Assembly (NCBI GenBank): GCA_016186365.1
Contig: JACPLT010000031.1
Location: forward strand, 1-42,259
Direction of reading: 5' to 3'
Length of the DNA stretch: 42,259 nucleotides
Source of the DNA: Candidatus Pacearchaeota archaeon
GTDB taxonomy: Archaea > Nanobdellota > Nanobdellia > Pacearchaeales > GW2011-AR1
The first letter of the stretch is position 1; every line of letters begins with the position of its first letter. The position numbers and the translations under genes are program-made. Shown piece by piece: positions 14,073-22,278 of this stretch. The notes below the pieces were generated by a model that saw only the letters and a program-made list of their open reading frames with translations, did no database searches and was not told the origin of the DNA.

Positions 14073-14284
14073 CAAGGGGTATCACTAAATTGATACCTTT
14101 CATAAAGTTTAAAAAGCACTAAATTTTATTATTTTCATCAAAAAAACGATGCACCACCTCGCTCGTTTTTAGGATGCAAGAAAATTCCCATTGATTGGGA
14201 GAATTTTCTGCACAGAAAATTACAAGAAAACATAAATTTTCTTGTGCTCGAAAATGGATCGAGCCAAAATAAACCATTTTTGAC
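14073..14284. repeat. Cluster of hairpin repeats (copy R1 at its end)
   Basis: The 239-nt gap between the dph2 remnant and 14285 is almost entirely inverted repeats. They are GGTATCA/TGATACC (14078-14097), AAAAACGA/TCGTTTTT (14142-14170), AGAAAATTC/GAATTTTCT (about 14079+100 to 14209), ACAAGAAAA/TTTTCTTGT (14222-14245) and AAAATGG/CCATTTT (14251-14280). The last two are joined by GTGCTC and end TTTTTGAC, matching the two-hairpin family seen at 18262, 27451 and 40357. The ATG of the next gene follows GAC directly. Confidence 0.6.
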
Positions 14285-14749
14285 ATGAAGAAGAACGATA
14301 TTATATTAGGAATAGGGATATGCGCATTTATTTTGTTCGTAGTATTTTTAAGCCTTCTCCTAGCAGATAAATTTCATTCTCAAAGCTGCGGCTGCCCTAA
14401 TGTAATAGAGAAAAATTTTATTTATATCTTTGTTATCTTGGCAGTAATTTTTGTGGGCTCATTATCTTACTACTTATTCAAACTTAGACTAGAAACGCAG
14501 GATAGTCTAATAAAAAAGAATCTTCTCTTAGTATTAAGCTTTCTTGACGAAGACGAAAAAAATGTTATAAAAGAGATAGCTGCAAATAATGGGATAATGA
14601 CACAGACTAACATAACAAGCAAATATGGCAAGCTAAAATCTCACAGAATAATAAGAAAGCTTGAAAAGAAAGGGCTGATTATAGTAAACCCTATCGGCAA
14701 AACAAATGAAATTAAGCTTAAAGAAGAACTAAAACAGGAGTTAGCATGA
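14285..14749 (+). CDS. Membrane-anchored winged-helix regulator
   Basis: The 154-residue protein has two transmembrane helices (about residues 7-27 and 44-64), separated by a short loop holding CGC. A cytoplasmic C-terminal domain follows, with the pattern of a winged helix: VIKEIAANNGIMTQTNITSKYG, then SHRIIRKLEKKGLI and a short wing. Such membrane-tethered wHTH proteins are common in archaea and are thought to regulate transcription in response to envelope signals. The last codon overlaps the start of the thioredoxin/CcdA gene (ATGA), so the CGC loop could sense the same thiol chemistry. That link is an inference. Confidence 0.75.
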   Translation: MKKNDIILGIGICAFILFVVFLSLLLADKFHSQSCGCPNVIEKNFIYIFVILAVIFVGSLSYYLFKLRLETQDSLIKKNLLLVLSFLDEDEKNVIKEIAANNGIMTQTNITSKYGKLKSHRIIRKLEKKGLIIVNPIGKTNEIKLKEELKQELA

Positions 14750-15795
14750 GAAAGATTTTTTTTGTTTTTATGTTGGTTATATTAATTTTAGCAGCAAATA
14801 TCGCGTATGCAGAAGAAAAAAAAGTATATTTCTTCTATCAGGACGGATGCTCTCACTGCGCTAAAGTAGAAGCTTCGGGAGTTTTGGAAAAAATAAGCTC
14901 ACCAGTAGAAAAATATGAAATAAGCCATAACAAAACAAGCAGAGAGTTATTTTTAGATTTCGCCAATAAATCAGGCATTCCTTATTCTGAAATGGGGGTT
15001 CCATTTATAACAATTCAATGCGGAGAAAACTATTCTTTCTTGCTTGGGGACAGCCAGATAATAAAAGATTTAGAAAAATCATTCAAAGACTGTGCAAATA
15101 CTCCTGGAGAGATTCCAAATCAAAGATTAACAATCGCCGCAGTGGTTATTGCCGCTCTCGCAGACGGATTAATCAATCCGTGCGCAATAGGAGTTTTAGC
15201 ATTTCTTTTAATAATACTGACAGTTATTGGCTCAAAAAAGAGATTGATTGAAATTGTTTTTGTTTATATTTCAACTATTTTTTTAGTATACTTCTTGTCA
15301 GGGCTGGGGTTATTTTCAGCAATACAATCGCTAAAGATAACCTCTATTATTTTTAATATTGGAGCAGTAATCCTGATAATAGGAGGATTGATAAATATGA
15401 AAGACTTTTTTTGGTATGGAAAAGGATTAAGCCTCGCAATTCCGGAATCAAAAAAGCCTCTGCTTGAAAAATATGCTCATAAATCTTCAATTCCTGCAGC
15501 AATAGTTTTAGGATTCTTGGTAGCCTTATTTGAACTGCCTTGCACCGGAATATTTTATATATCCATTTTGGGATTGCTCGCTGAAAATACCACGAGAATG
15601 GGTGCGATACCCCTTCTCTTATTGTATAATTTTCTGTTCATTCTTCCATTAATAATAATATCGGCAATTGTAATATTCGGGTTTCCGCCTGAAAAAGTTC
15701 AGTCATGGGCACAGGGAAAAAAGAGAATATTCAGGCTTGTAATGGGAGTTATAATGCTGGCATTGGGAGTTATAATGCTTAGTGGAATGCTATAA
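14746..15795 (+). CDS. Thioredoxin-like domain fused to CcdA/DsbD-type membrane transporter
   Basis: Residues 1-22 are a signal/anchor. Residues 25-120 form a thioredoxin-like domain with redox centre CSHC. The C-terminal 230 residues contain six hydrophobic helices with the two conserved cysteines of CcdA/DsbD in NPCAIGVLAFLL and ELPCTGIFYI. Proteins of this type move electrons from cytoplasmic thioredoxin across the membrane to extracellular disulfide partners. A fusion of an extracytoplasmic thioredoxin-like domain with the transporter gives donor and acceptor in one chain. It is coupled to the upstream wHTH gene by ATGA overlap. The glutaredoxin/FTR pair at 4300 is a plausible cytoplasmic counterpart. 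Confidence 0.88.
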   Translation: MRKIFFVFMLVILILAANIAYAEEKKVYFFYQDGCSHCAKVEASGVLEKISSPVEKYEISHNKTSRELFLDFANKSGIPYSEMGVPFITIQCGENYSFLLGDSQIIKDLEKSFKDCANTPGEIPNQRLTIAAVVIAALADGLINPCAIGVLAFLLIILTVIGSKKRLIEIVFVYISTIFLVYFLSGLGLFSAIQSLKITSIIFNIGAVILIIGGLINMKDFFWYGKGLSLAIPESKKPLLEKYAHKSSIPAAIVLGFLVALFELPCTGIFYISILGLLAENTTRMGAIPLLLLYNFLFILPLIIISAIVIFGFPPEKVQSWAQGKKRIFRLVMGVIMLALGVIMLSGML

Positions 15796-15832
15796 CAATA
15801 AAACTTTTATAATGAATTAATCTAAAATAACT

Positions 15833-16612
15833 ATGGGAATAATTGATTTTTTGGGAAAATTGGGAAAGAACACGCTATACTATCCAGGATGCCTTACAAA
15901 ATATGTCCTAAAATCAGAAATGGAAAATTACAAGAAAATTCTTAATAAAATAGGAGTAAGTTATATTACTATTCCAGAAGAAATTTGCTGCAATTCCCCT
16001 GTTGCAAATGCAGGATATGAGAGCGAGGCGATCAAACTTGCAAGGAAAAATCTAGAATTATTCAAGAAATATGATGTTAAAAAAATAGTCACTAACTGTC
16101 CTGCCTGCTTTAATAATTTCAACAAAGAATATAAGAAAACTCTTCCTGACTGGGACATTGAAGTGGAACATATAATAATAACAATTCTGAACTATCTAAG
16201 AAAAAAGAGAATATCTAACCCCAAAAGAGAAAGAGCAGTATATCATGACCCCTGCCATTTAGGCAGATATTCAAATATGTATGATGAACCTCGAGAGCTT
16301 CTTACAAGACTAGGTTATGAAATAGTTGAACTGCCGAATAATAAAGAGAACTCCCTATGTTGTGGAGGAGGGGCAGGATTAAAAACAAATGATCCTGAAC
16401 TGGCAAATAAAATCGCAAAAGAAAGAATAAGACAGGCAAAATTATTAGGAGTAGACAAAATTATAACTCCCTGCCCTCTGTGTTATTCTAACATGAAAGA
16501 AAATTCTGGAATTGAGATTGAAGAATTTTCTCATGCAATAGCAGAAAAGCTGGGGCTGAACCCTGAAAAAACCAGCTTGGAATTTTCATCAGAACAGGAG
16601 GCTTGCAGTTAA
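15833..16612 (+). CDS. CCG-domain Fe-S protein (HdrB/GlcF-type subunit of 2-hydroxyacid dehydrogenase)
   Basis: The 259-residue protein carries two CCG-type domains: ICCNSPVANAG near residue 53 and LCCGGGAGLKTND near residue 177, with additional cysteines in NCPACF and CPLC. These domains bind a [4Fe-4S] centre in HdrB, GlpC and GlcF/LldE proteins. It begins a three-gene operon with a GlcD-like flavoprotein (1 nt gap) and a di-cluster ferredoxin. Together they look like a GlcDF-type dehydrogenase whose iron-sulfur subunit has been split in two. Substrate (lactate, glycolate or another 2-hydroxyacid) is not decidable from sequence. Confidence 0.87.
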   Translation: MGIIDFLGKLGKNTLYYPGCLTKYVLKSEMENYKKILNKIGVSYITIPEEICCNSPVANAGYESEAIKLARKNLELFKKYDVKKIVTNCPACFNNFNKEYKKTLPDWDIEVEHIIITILNYLRKKRISNPKRERAVYHDPCHLGRYSNMYDEPRELLTRLGYEIVELPNNKENSLCCGGGAGLKTNDPELANKIAKERIRQAKLLGVDKIITPCPLCYSNMKENSGIEIEEFSHAIAEKLGLNPEKTSLEFSSEQEACS

Positions 16613-16613
16613 A

Positions 16614-17780
16614 ATGAAAAAGTCAGAAGAGTTAATACCCTATTCAACAGACGCATCAATGATAGAGGGAAATGCGATAAAAGTAGTATTTCCAAAAACA
16701 ATAGGGGAGATTAGAAATATAATAGGAAAAGAAAATAACATCACAATAAGAGGAGGGGGCACAAGTTTAGTTGGCGGAGCGGTTCCCTTCAATTCTGTAG
16801 TTATGGATTTAAGCAAAATGAACAGAATCCTTAACTTGGATGCTGGAAATAGAATAGTAGAAGTTGAAGCAGGAATTATACTTGATGAATTAAATAATTA
16901 TTTAGAAAAATACAACTTGGAATTCCCTGTTCAGCCGTCTTCTCACGGAGTTTGCACTATAGGAGGTATGATAGCTGCGAATGCTGCAGGAAATCGCGCT
17001 ATAAAATACGGGAAGACAAGAAAATGGATAATAGAGCTGGAAGCAGTAAATGGAAAAGGAGAGGTATTAAAAATAAAAAAGTCAGATTTAGAAGATTTTT
17101 CAGGAATGGAAGGAATAACAGGAGTGATTGTTTCTGCAAAACTTAAACTTGAGCCAAAAATAAAAAGAACAACTTCAATGTTCAGCATAGAAACTCTGGA
17201 TAGTGTAGCAGAAACTGCTAAAAAATACAAGGACAACAAAGAGGTTTCTGAAATAGAAATTTTGGATAAAACTACTTCAAGCTTGTTAGGATTAGAAGAA
17301 AAATATCATCTGATAGTTGAATTCGAAAATGAAGAAGGAGAGTTGAAAGGGAAGGATTATGACTATATAATGAATTTAAGGGACAGAGCATACCCTGCCC
17401 TTGCCAATATAGGATTCAGCCATATTGAAGACCCTGAAATATCATTTCAAAAGTTCAAAGAATTTGCAGAATTTCTTGAATCAGAAAGAATCCCATTTTT
17501 TGGGCATCTGGGAGTTGGAATAATTCACCCAGTATTCATGCAAAACCAGAAGAACAAAATACAAAGGATGTTTGAAGTGGTAAAAAGATTCAAGGGGCAG
17601 ATAACAGGGGAGCACGGAGTTGGAATAATTAAGAAAGAATTTCTTGATTCAATAAACAAAAAAATAATAGAGAGAATAAAAAATAGGCACGATCCATTAT
17701 GCAAGATGAACTGCAATAAAGTAATAAACTGCGGGAAAAAAACAGAAGAAAAAATAGAGGAGGCAAAAGATGACAATTGA
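16614..17780 (+). CDS. FAD-linked oxidase (GlcD/D-lactate dehydrogenase family)
   Basis: The 388-residue flavoprotein has the FAD-binding PCMH domain at the N-terminus, with TIRGGGTSLVGGAVP (about residues 44-58) and GVCTIGGMIAANAAGNR (about 112-128). The C-terminal FAD-oxidase region ends with GQITGEHGVGIIKKEFL, which carries the conserved histidine. The protein is shorter than the usual 450-480 residues. It should oxidise a 2-hydroxyacid and pass electrons to the two Fe-S proteins encoded on either side. It overlaps the ferredoxin gene by 11 nt. GGAGG is visible shortly before the upstream stop (about 16598-16602). Confidence 0.9.
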   Translation: MKKSEELIPYSTDASMIEGNAIKVVFPKTIGEIRNIIGKENNITIRGGGTSLVGGAVPFNSVVMDLSKMNRILNLDAGNRIVEVEAGIILDELNNYLEKYNLEFPVQPSSHGVCTIGGMIAANAAGNRAIKYGKTRKWIIELEAVNGKGEVLKIKKSDLEDFSGMEGITGVIVSAKLKLEPKIKRTTSMFSIETLDSVAETAKKYKDNKEVSEIEILDKTTSSLLGLEEKYHLIVEFENEEGELKGKDYDYIMNLRDRAYPALANIGFSHIEDPEISFQKFKEFAEFLESERIPFFGHLGVGIIHPVFMQNQKNKIQRMFEVVKRFKGQITGEHGVGIIKKEFLDSINKKIIERIKNRHDPLCKMNCNKVINCGKKTEEKIEEAKDDN

Positions 17781-18150
17781 ATCTGAAAATGCGAGGGAAG
17801 AAATAAAAGAGATTGTAAAGAAGTGTATAACCTGCGGAATATGCAAGTCTCTCTGTCCTGTTTTCAAAACTATAAGAGAAGAAAAAGTTTCCCCAAGAGG
17901 CAAGACAATGCTTCTGAAAAAAGAGGTTTATGATGAGATAATTTATAAATGCTCGTTATGCAGGGGATGCGAGCAGAGATGCCCGTCTGGAATAAAAATC
18001 TGTTCTGCTTTTAAAAAAGCAAGAAAAGTTTTAGTTGAAGAGGGAAAAGAAACAGAAGCAAATAAAGAAATGATTCAAAATATAAGAACCTACGGAAATC
18101 CTTTTGGGAAAATAGTTCCTGGAAAGTGCAGGAAACTTTATTGCTGCTGA
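17770..18150 (+). CDS. Two-cluster 4Fe-4S ferredoxin-like subunit
   Basis: The 126-residue protein has two CxxCxxCxxxCP motifs: CITCGICKSLCP (about residues 17-28) and CSLCRGCEQRCP (about 59-70), which bind two [4Fe-4S] clusters. It corresponds to the N-terminal half of GlcF or GlpC, whose C-terminal CCG half is encoded separately at 15833. It ends CRKLYCC, an unusual cysteine-rich tail. Overlap with the flavoprotein gene and the strong ribosome-binding sequence AGAGGAGG just upstream support coupled translation. A MITE-like element begins 17 nt after the stop. Confidence 0.87.
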   Translation: MTIESENAREEIKEIVKKCITCGICKSLCPVFKTIREEKVSPRGKTMLLKKEVYDEIIYKCSLCRGCEQRCPSGIKICSAFKKARKVLVEEGKETEANKEMIQNIRTYGNPFGKIVPGKCRKLYCC

Positions 18151-18166
18151 AAATTTATAACAATAA

Positions 18167-18386
18167 TGTTAAGTAAAGAATCAAATTTGACCTTCCCCCA
18201 GTATTCGGTCAATAATATAGCAGGAATTTTATTTATTCCCCCCTATTAAATGAGGGGGAATCCAGAAAATCTTTCGGATTTTCTGGCTGATCAGAAATGC
18301 ACGAGGCAAATAGCATTTCTGACAAAATTAAATTCTCTGTGAAAATATATAATTGGGGGATGTTCGCTTGTAAGGTTCACTTAACA
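18167..18386. mobile_element. MITE-like element, copy 1 (carries nested hairpin repeat R2)
   Basis: The element is bounded by TGTTAAGTAAA (18167-18177) and TTCACTTAACA (18376-18386), with inner CTTCCCCC and GGGGGATGTT. The flanks are AATAA on both sides (18162-18166, 18387-18391), a possible 5-bp target duplication. Internal GGAAT / ATTCCCCCC / GGGGGAAT blocks (about 18222-18260) match the order in copy 2 at 29433 with compensating base changes. It also holds the two-hairpin repeat R2 (18262-18323), which copy 2 lacks. No ORF is present. It fills most of the 355-nt gap before 18506. Confidence 0.65.
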
Positions 18387-18505
18387 AATAACATAGATTT
18401 ATAATCTTATTTTTTCTTATAGTAAAAGAAATTAATAAGAGGATTTCTTTTCCTATATATCAAGGAAAAAATTTCCTAAAATTTATTTCCATAGATAAAG
18501 TAAAA

Positions 18506-18682
18506 ATGGCAGAAGAAAATAAAATGTCAAAAGAAGAGCAGATTGGTTATCATAAAGGGGCAATTTCTACTCTCATAAATGAGAGAAATGAAATGATAAA
18601 AATAGCCCAGCTGACAGAACAGCTGATAAAAGCTCATATTGAAGAGCTGAAGAAACTTGGGATAAATATTCAGGAGAAATAG
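18506..18682 (+). CDS. Small hypothetical helical protein
   Basis: This 58-residue ORF is missing from the supplied track because it is short. The product is hydrophilic and helical (SKEEQIGYHKGAISTLINER, then a Lys/Glu-rich end) with a heptad-like pattern suggesting a coiled coil. TAAAAATGG context and codon use match neighbouring genes. ORFs of this type are common in DPANN genomes but without known function. It is separated from the surface protein gene at 18728 by 45 nt on the same strand. Confidence 0.6.
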   Translation: MAEENKMSKEEQIGYHKGAISTLINERNEMIKIAQLTEQLIKAHIEELKKLGINIQEK

Positions 18683-18727
18683 CAGCTTATACATTAATTT
18701 TATAAACTCACAATTACTGAAATAAAC

Positions 18728-21001
18728 ATGAAAAGAGTGAGTATACTAACAATAAGTTTTATTTTTATACTTCTAGGATTAAGCTTAGTTTCTGCTTCTT
18801 GGTTTTCTGACATGCTAGACTTTTTTGGCAAAAACAAGATTACTGGAAGATATACTGGAATTGGTGGAGGAGTTTGTGAGTGTTCAAATTGCAGTGATTG
18901 TAGTAGTGCTCTGCAAAATTCTTCTTGCAATGAAATTAGATTAACTCAAGACATTATTGTTGCAGGTTCAAGTCCGACTTGTATTGTCGGTTATAGCTAT
19001 AGCCTCAGTAATAAAATTTTCGATTTTGGAGGGCATAAACTAAGTTCAGCCGGCAATTTCAATGTAATGTATGGAGCTTTTTATGGTTTAAAATTCTACA
19101 ATGCCAATAATTTTAAACTAAAAAATGGAGAGATTAGTGATTATGCCGGCGGTTCTGGTGCTGTTGCTACTGTTAATGCTCTAGAGTTTGAAGGGGGAAG
19201 TAATATTATTTTTGAGAATTTTAAGATGAGAAATGTTTCTGGTATTGGAGTTCATTTTGAGAATGTAACTAATCTTCAAATAAAAAATATTCAATTAATA
19301 GATACTCTTGGCATATATTCTAAAACAGGGGTATATTCCGAACCAGCAAACCAAAATAATTTTATCAATATAAATAATGTTACTTGCATATCTAATTTTA
19401 GAGATTTTTCTTCATGTATTTATATTAATAAAATGTCTCAAAGTACAATAAGTAATATAAAACTGCAAAATTTAGGCAATAAAAGAATCGATTCTGGAAT
19501 ATCTCTTGGTGATATTTCTTCTAATACTTTCTCAAATATAGAACTGACTGGTTCGGGAACAGGAATAGGTATTCTTATGGGTTATTCAGCAGATCGTAGT
19601 GTTTTTAATGAGTTTAATAATATTAATGTAAATAATTTTGGTGTTGGAATCAAGCTAGGTTCTTATGGGACAATTAAATTGAAAAATGTAACCACAAAAC
19701 AAAACATAGCAAAAGGGATTGATGCAACAAATTATGGATCTCTTTATCTTGAGAATATAAATATAGAGTCAAATAATGCTAATTCGGATTATAAGGGACT
19801 TTATATAGTCGGTTATGGGAACATAAGTTCTGCTAATGTTCGTTCTTGCAATAATAATAGAATAGATATTGATTATTTTGTATACGGGGTTAATCAAAAA
19901 ACATATAGCAATAGCACATGTAACCTAGTTGGAACAGGCACTCCGAAATGCGACTACAAATGTGACGGAACTACTTTTTGCACAAATGATTGCTCTTCTG
20001 GTCAAAAACAATGTTATGCAAATGGATATAAAACCTGTGGAAATTATGATTCTGACTCTTGTTTAGAATTCAGCGGAAACACCACTCTCTGTCCTGCTAA
20101 TCAAACCTGTCAGAATGGAAATTGCACCTCTAACCAACAAGAGTATAACAGAACTTCTAGCTGCACACCAGGAACAATAAAATCCGGAACAACCTGCTTA
20201 AAATGCAACGCTCAAGGAACCAGTTATGTTCAAAACAGCTCTCTTTGTCTGGCTAATCAAACTTGCGATACTGGTGGAAACTGCTTAAACAACGGAAGTG
20301 TGTGCATTCCTGGAGGGATATACAGCCAGTGTTTAGTATGCAACTCTCTTGGAACATTCAAAGTTCCAGATAATTCAAAATGCTCATCTCAATTTTATTG
20401 CACTGAATCCGGATTATGCAGATGCAATCCTGGAATAATCCACAATAATGCTACATGTCTAGAATGCAGTTCAAATGGAACCTCTTTTGTAATGAATATC
20501 TCTCTCTGCCAGAACGGAAGCTTCTGCAACGCTTCAGGAATGTGTGTCTATTCTAACAGCACTAACTGCACTAATGAATGTTTATCTCTTAATCTGACTG
20601 GATGTTTTGGAAATGGAACAAGAATTTGTGGAGATTATGACAGCGATGAATGCTTGGAATGGAGCAATGTTAGTGACTGTTTAATTGGAGAAAGCTGTTC
20701 CAATGGGATATGTGCTATAGCTAGCGAACCTCCAATTTATACTGCCAACGGAGCAGAAGATATAAATATAAATATTAATAACACCAATCATTCATCTAAC
20801 ACTATAATTAATGCAAGCAGTGCAACACAAAAGACAGATACAAAAAAACTAATCATAAGACTAGCCCTATTTTTCGGAATTATATTCATTTTAGGAGCCA
20901 TTGCCTTCTTAGTATGGAAATTTATGTCTGACCAGCAGGACAGGGTAAAAGCAGAAGCCAGCAATTCAGTAGTTATTGAAAATTCAGAAGAAAGCAATTA
21001 A
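18728..21001 (+). CDS. Large surface protein: beta-helix plus cysteine-rich repeats, C-terminal anchor
   Basis: The 757-residue protein has an N-terminal signal peptide (residues 1-23). Residues about 70-390 have the repeated N/I-rich pattern of a right-handed parallel beta-helix (NFKLKNGEI, ITNIxN-type turns). Residues about 395-670 contain many cysteines in repeated blocks; QKQCYANGYKTCGNYDSDSC recurs as GCFGNGTRICGDYDSDEC. A transmembrane helix near residues 710-732 and a short charged tail anchor it with the bulk outside. Many N-x-S/T sites could be glycosylated. It is probably a cell-surface adhesin or carbohydrate-binding protein; no catalytic residues can be named. Confidence 0.8.
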   Translation: MKRVSILTISFIFILLGLSLVSASWFSDMLDFFGKNKITGRYTGIGGGVCECSNCSDCSSALQNSSCNEIRLTQDIIVAGSSPTCIVGYSYSLSNKIFDFGGHKLSSAGNFNVMYGAFYGLKFYNANNFKLKNGEISDYAGGSGAVATVNALEFEGGSNIIFENFKMRNVSGIGVHFENVTNLQIKNIQLIDTLGIYSKTGVYSEPANQNNFININNVTCISNFRDFSSCIYINKMSQSTISNIKLQNLGNKRIDSGISLGDISSNTFSNIELTGSGTGIGILMGYSADRSVFNEFNNINVNNFGVGIKLGSYGTIKLKNVTTKQNIAKGIDATNYGSLYLENINIESNNANSDYKGLYIVGYGNISSANVRSCNNNRIDIDYFVYGVNQKTYSNSTCNLVGTGTPKCDYKCDGTTFCTNDCSSGQKQCYANGYKTCGNYDSDSCLEFSGNTTLCPANQTCQNGNCTSNQQEYNRTSSCTPGTIKSGTTCLKCNAQGTSYVQNSSLCLANQTCDTGGNCLNNGSVCIPGGIYSQCLVCNSLGTFKVPDNSKCSSQFYCTESGLCRCNPGIIHNNATCLECSSNGTSFVMNISLCQNGSFCNASGMCVYSNSTNCTNECLSLNLTGCFGNGTRICGDYDSDECLEWSNVSDCLIGESCSNGICAIASEPPIYTANGAEDINININNTNHSSNTIINASSATQKTDTKKLIIRLALFFGIIFILGAIAFLVWKFMSDQQDRVKAEASNSVVIENSEESN

Positions 21002-21015
21002 AAGTGTAAGTTTGG

Positions 21016-21282
21016 CTACATAAACTCTTCTTTAGGATTATTCTCGTTATTCTCACTTTTTGCAGGACTATTGAAATCACTAACATTAATACTATTTATC
21101 AGCTCTTTAAACTCTGGAAACTTTTCGGCAGAAATCCTTGTTCCAGATTTGGTAAAGCCAGAATACTTTTCACTTTTGACAAATTCCCGTATTGTAACCC
21201 CAGGCTTACCGCCAAAATCATCAATTCTTACAACAATGTCAGTTTCTTCATTCTTTTTTATTTTCCCTATATCTTTTTCCAT
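21016..21282 (-). CDS. PC4/p15-like transcriptional coactivator domain protein
   Basis: The 88-residue protein has the PC4 core: strands in TDIVVRIDDFGGKPGVTIREFV and SGFTKSGTRISAEKFPEFKELINSI, ending in a helix. PC4-like proteins bind single-stranded DNA as dimers and affect transcription or replication. The C-terminal 20 residues are Asn/Glu-rich and disordered. The gene is convergent with the surface-protein gene (14-nt gap) and divergent from 21337, with which it shares a 54-nt spacer. Assignment rests on the strand-helix pattern and the KPGVTIREF / SGTRIS segments. Confidence 0.65.
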   Translation of the reverse strand: MEKDIGKIKKNEETDIVVRIDDFGGKPGVTIREFVKSEKYSGFTKSGTRISAEKFPEFKELINSINVSDFNSPAKSENNENNPKEEFM

Positions 21283-21336
21283 TTAAGAGAAAGTCTGCTC
21301 GAATTTATAAATCTGCCTATTATTGATAAAACAGAA

Positions 21337-22146
21337 ATGACAGAAAACACAGAAAAACTCCTGGAACTGCTGAAAGCAGAAATAAGCAAACTGCCAAAAG
21401 AAAAAATTGGAATCGCATTCTCAGGAGGAATAGACAGCTCACTAACTGCTAAAATAATGAAAGATTCAGGAATAAATTTCAGAGGTTATGTTGCGGGAGT
21501 AAAAAACAGCCACGACATAATCCAAGCCAAAAAAGTGGCAGAAGAAATAGGTTTTGAGCTGGTTACAATAGAATTAAATGAAAAAGAGATAGAAGAAGCA
21601 ATCCCAATTCAGGACAAAATATTAAGAGAGGTTTATTCAGAATATCCCTCAGAACTATTGAAATCCAACGCAATCCCAATTTCATTCAATCTTCCTCTTT
21701 ATTTTGTGGCAAAATATGCAGAAGAAAAAATAATAATTGTTTCACAGGGTCCGGATGAGATGCTTGGCGGATATACCAGGCATCAAAAATTAAATGAAAA
21801 AGAAGCAGAAAAAGAGATGAAAACAGATACAGAAAATCTGTTAAAATTTGGAATTATGCAAAACATAGCTACTGGAAAACATTTTAAAAAAGAGTTCATA
21901 ATGCCTTATCTATCAAAAGATATTGTAAATTTCTGCCTCTCTCTTAATTACAATGAAAAAATAAATAATAATACAAGAAAATTAATACTAAGAAAACTAG
22001 GAGAAAAAATAGGGTTAAAATCAGAAACAGCATTCAAAGAAAAAAAAGCAGCTCAATACGGCTCTGGAATAATTTATGTAATGAAAAAGCTTGCCAAAAG
22101 AAAGAACATTCATATTTCTAAATATATAAGAGAAAGAGAAATATAA
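21337..22146 (+). CDS. Stand-alone asparagine-synthase-type ATP-pyrophosphatase
   Basis: The 269-residue protein matches the C-terminal synthetase domain of AsnB: PP-loop SGGIDSS (about residues 29-35), and GPDEMLGGYTRH (about 142-153), which corresponds to the GADELFGGY motif. The glutaminase domain of AsnB is absent, so it would need free ammonia or another amidotransferase. It may adenylate a carboxyl or tRNA-related substrate rather than aspartate. It shares a short spacer with the divergent PC4-like gene and lies upstream of a MutS-like gene on the same strand, 132 nt apart. Confidence 0.8.
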   Translation: MTENTEKLLELLKAEISKLPKEKIGIAFSGGIDSSLTAKIMKDSGINFRGYVAGVKNSHDIIQAKKVAEEIGFELVTIELNEKEIEEAIPIQDKILREVYSEYPSELLKSNAIPISFNLPLYFVAKYAEEKIIIVSQGPDEMLGGYTRHQKLNEKEAEKEMKTDTENLLKFGIMQNIATGKHFKKEFIMPYLSKDIVNFCLSLNYNEKINNNTRKLILRKLGEKIGLKSETAFKEKKAAQYGSGIIYVMKKLAKRKNIHISKYIREREI

Positions 22147-22278
22147 ATCTTACATAAATAAACAATTACCCCTTAAAATAACTTACTGCCACATCTGCAA
22201 TTTCTTCTCTTTTTAACAACATCCAATCTTATTCTCTACAATATAAAACCTTTTAAAATCCCTCTATTTTCAATAAAA

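Noticed and set aside
14078-14280. CRISPR array in the hairpin cluster
   Set aside because: The repeats are inverted, of different sequence and irregular spacing; no direct repeat with spacers and no cas gene is present anywhere in the window.
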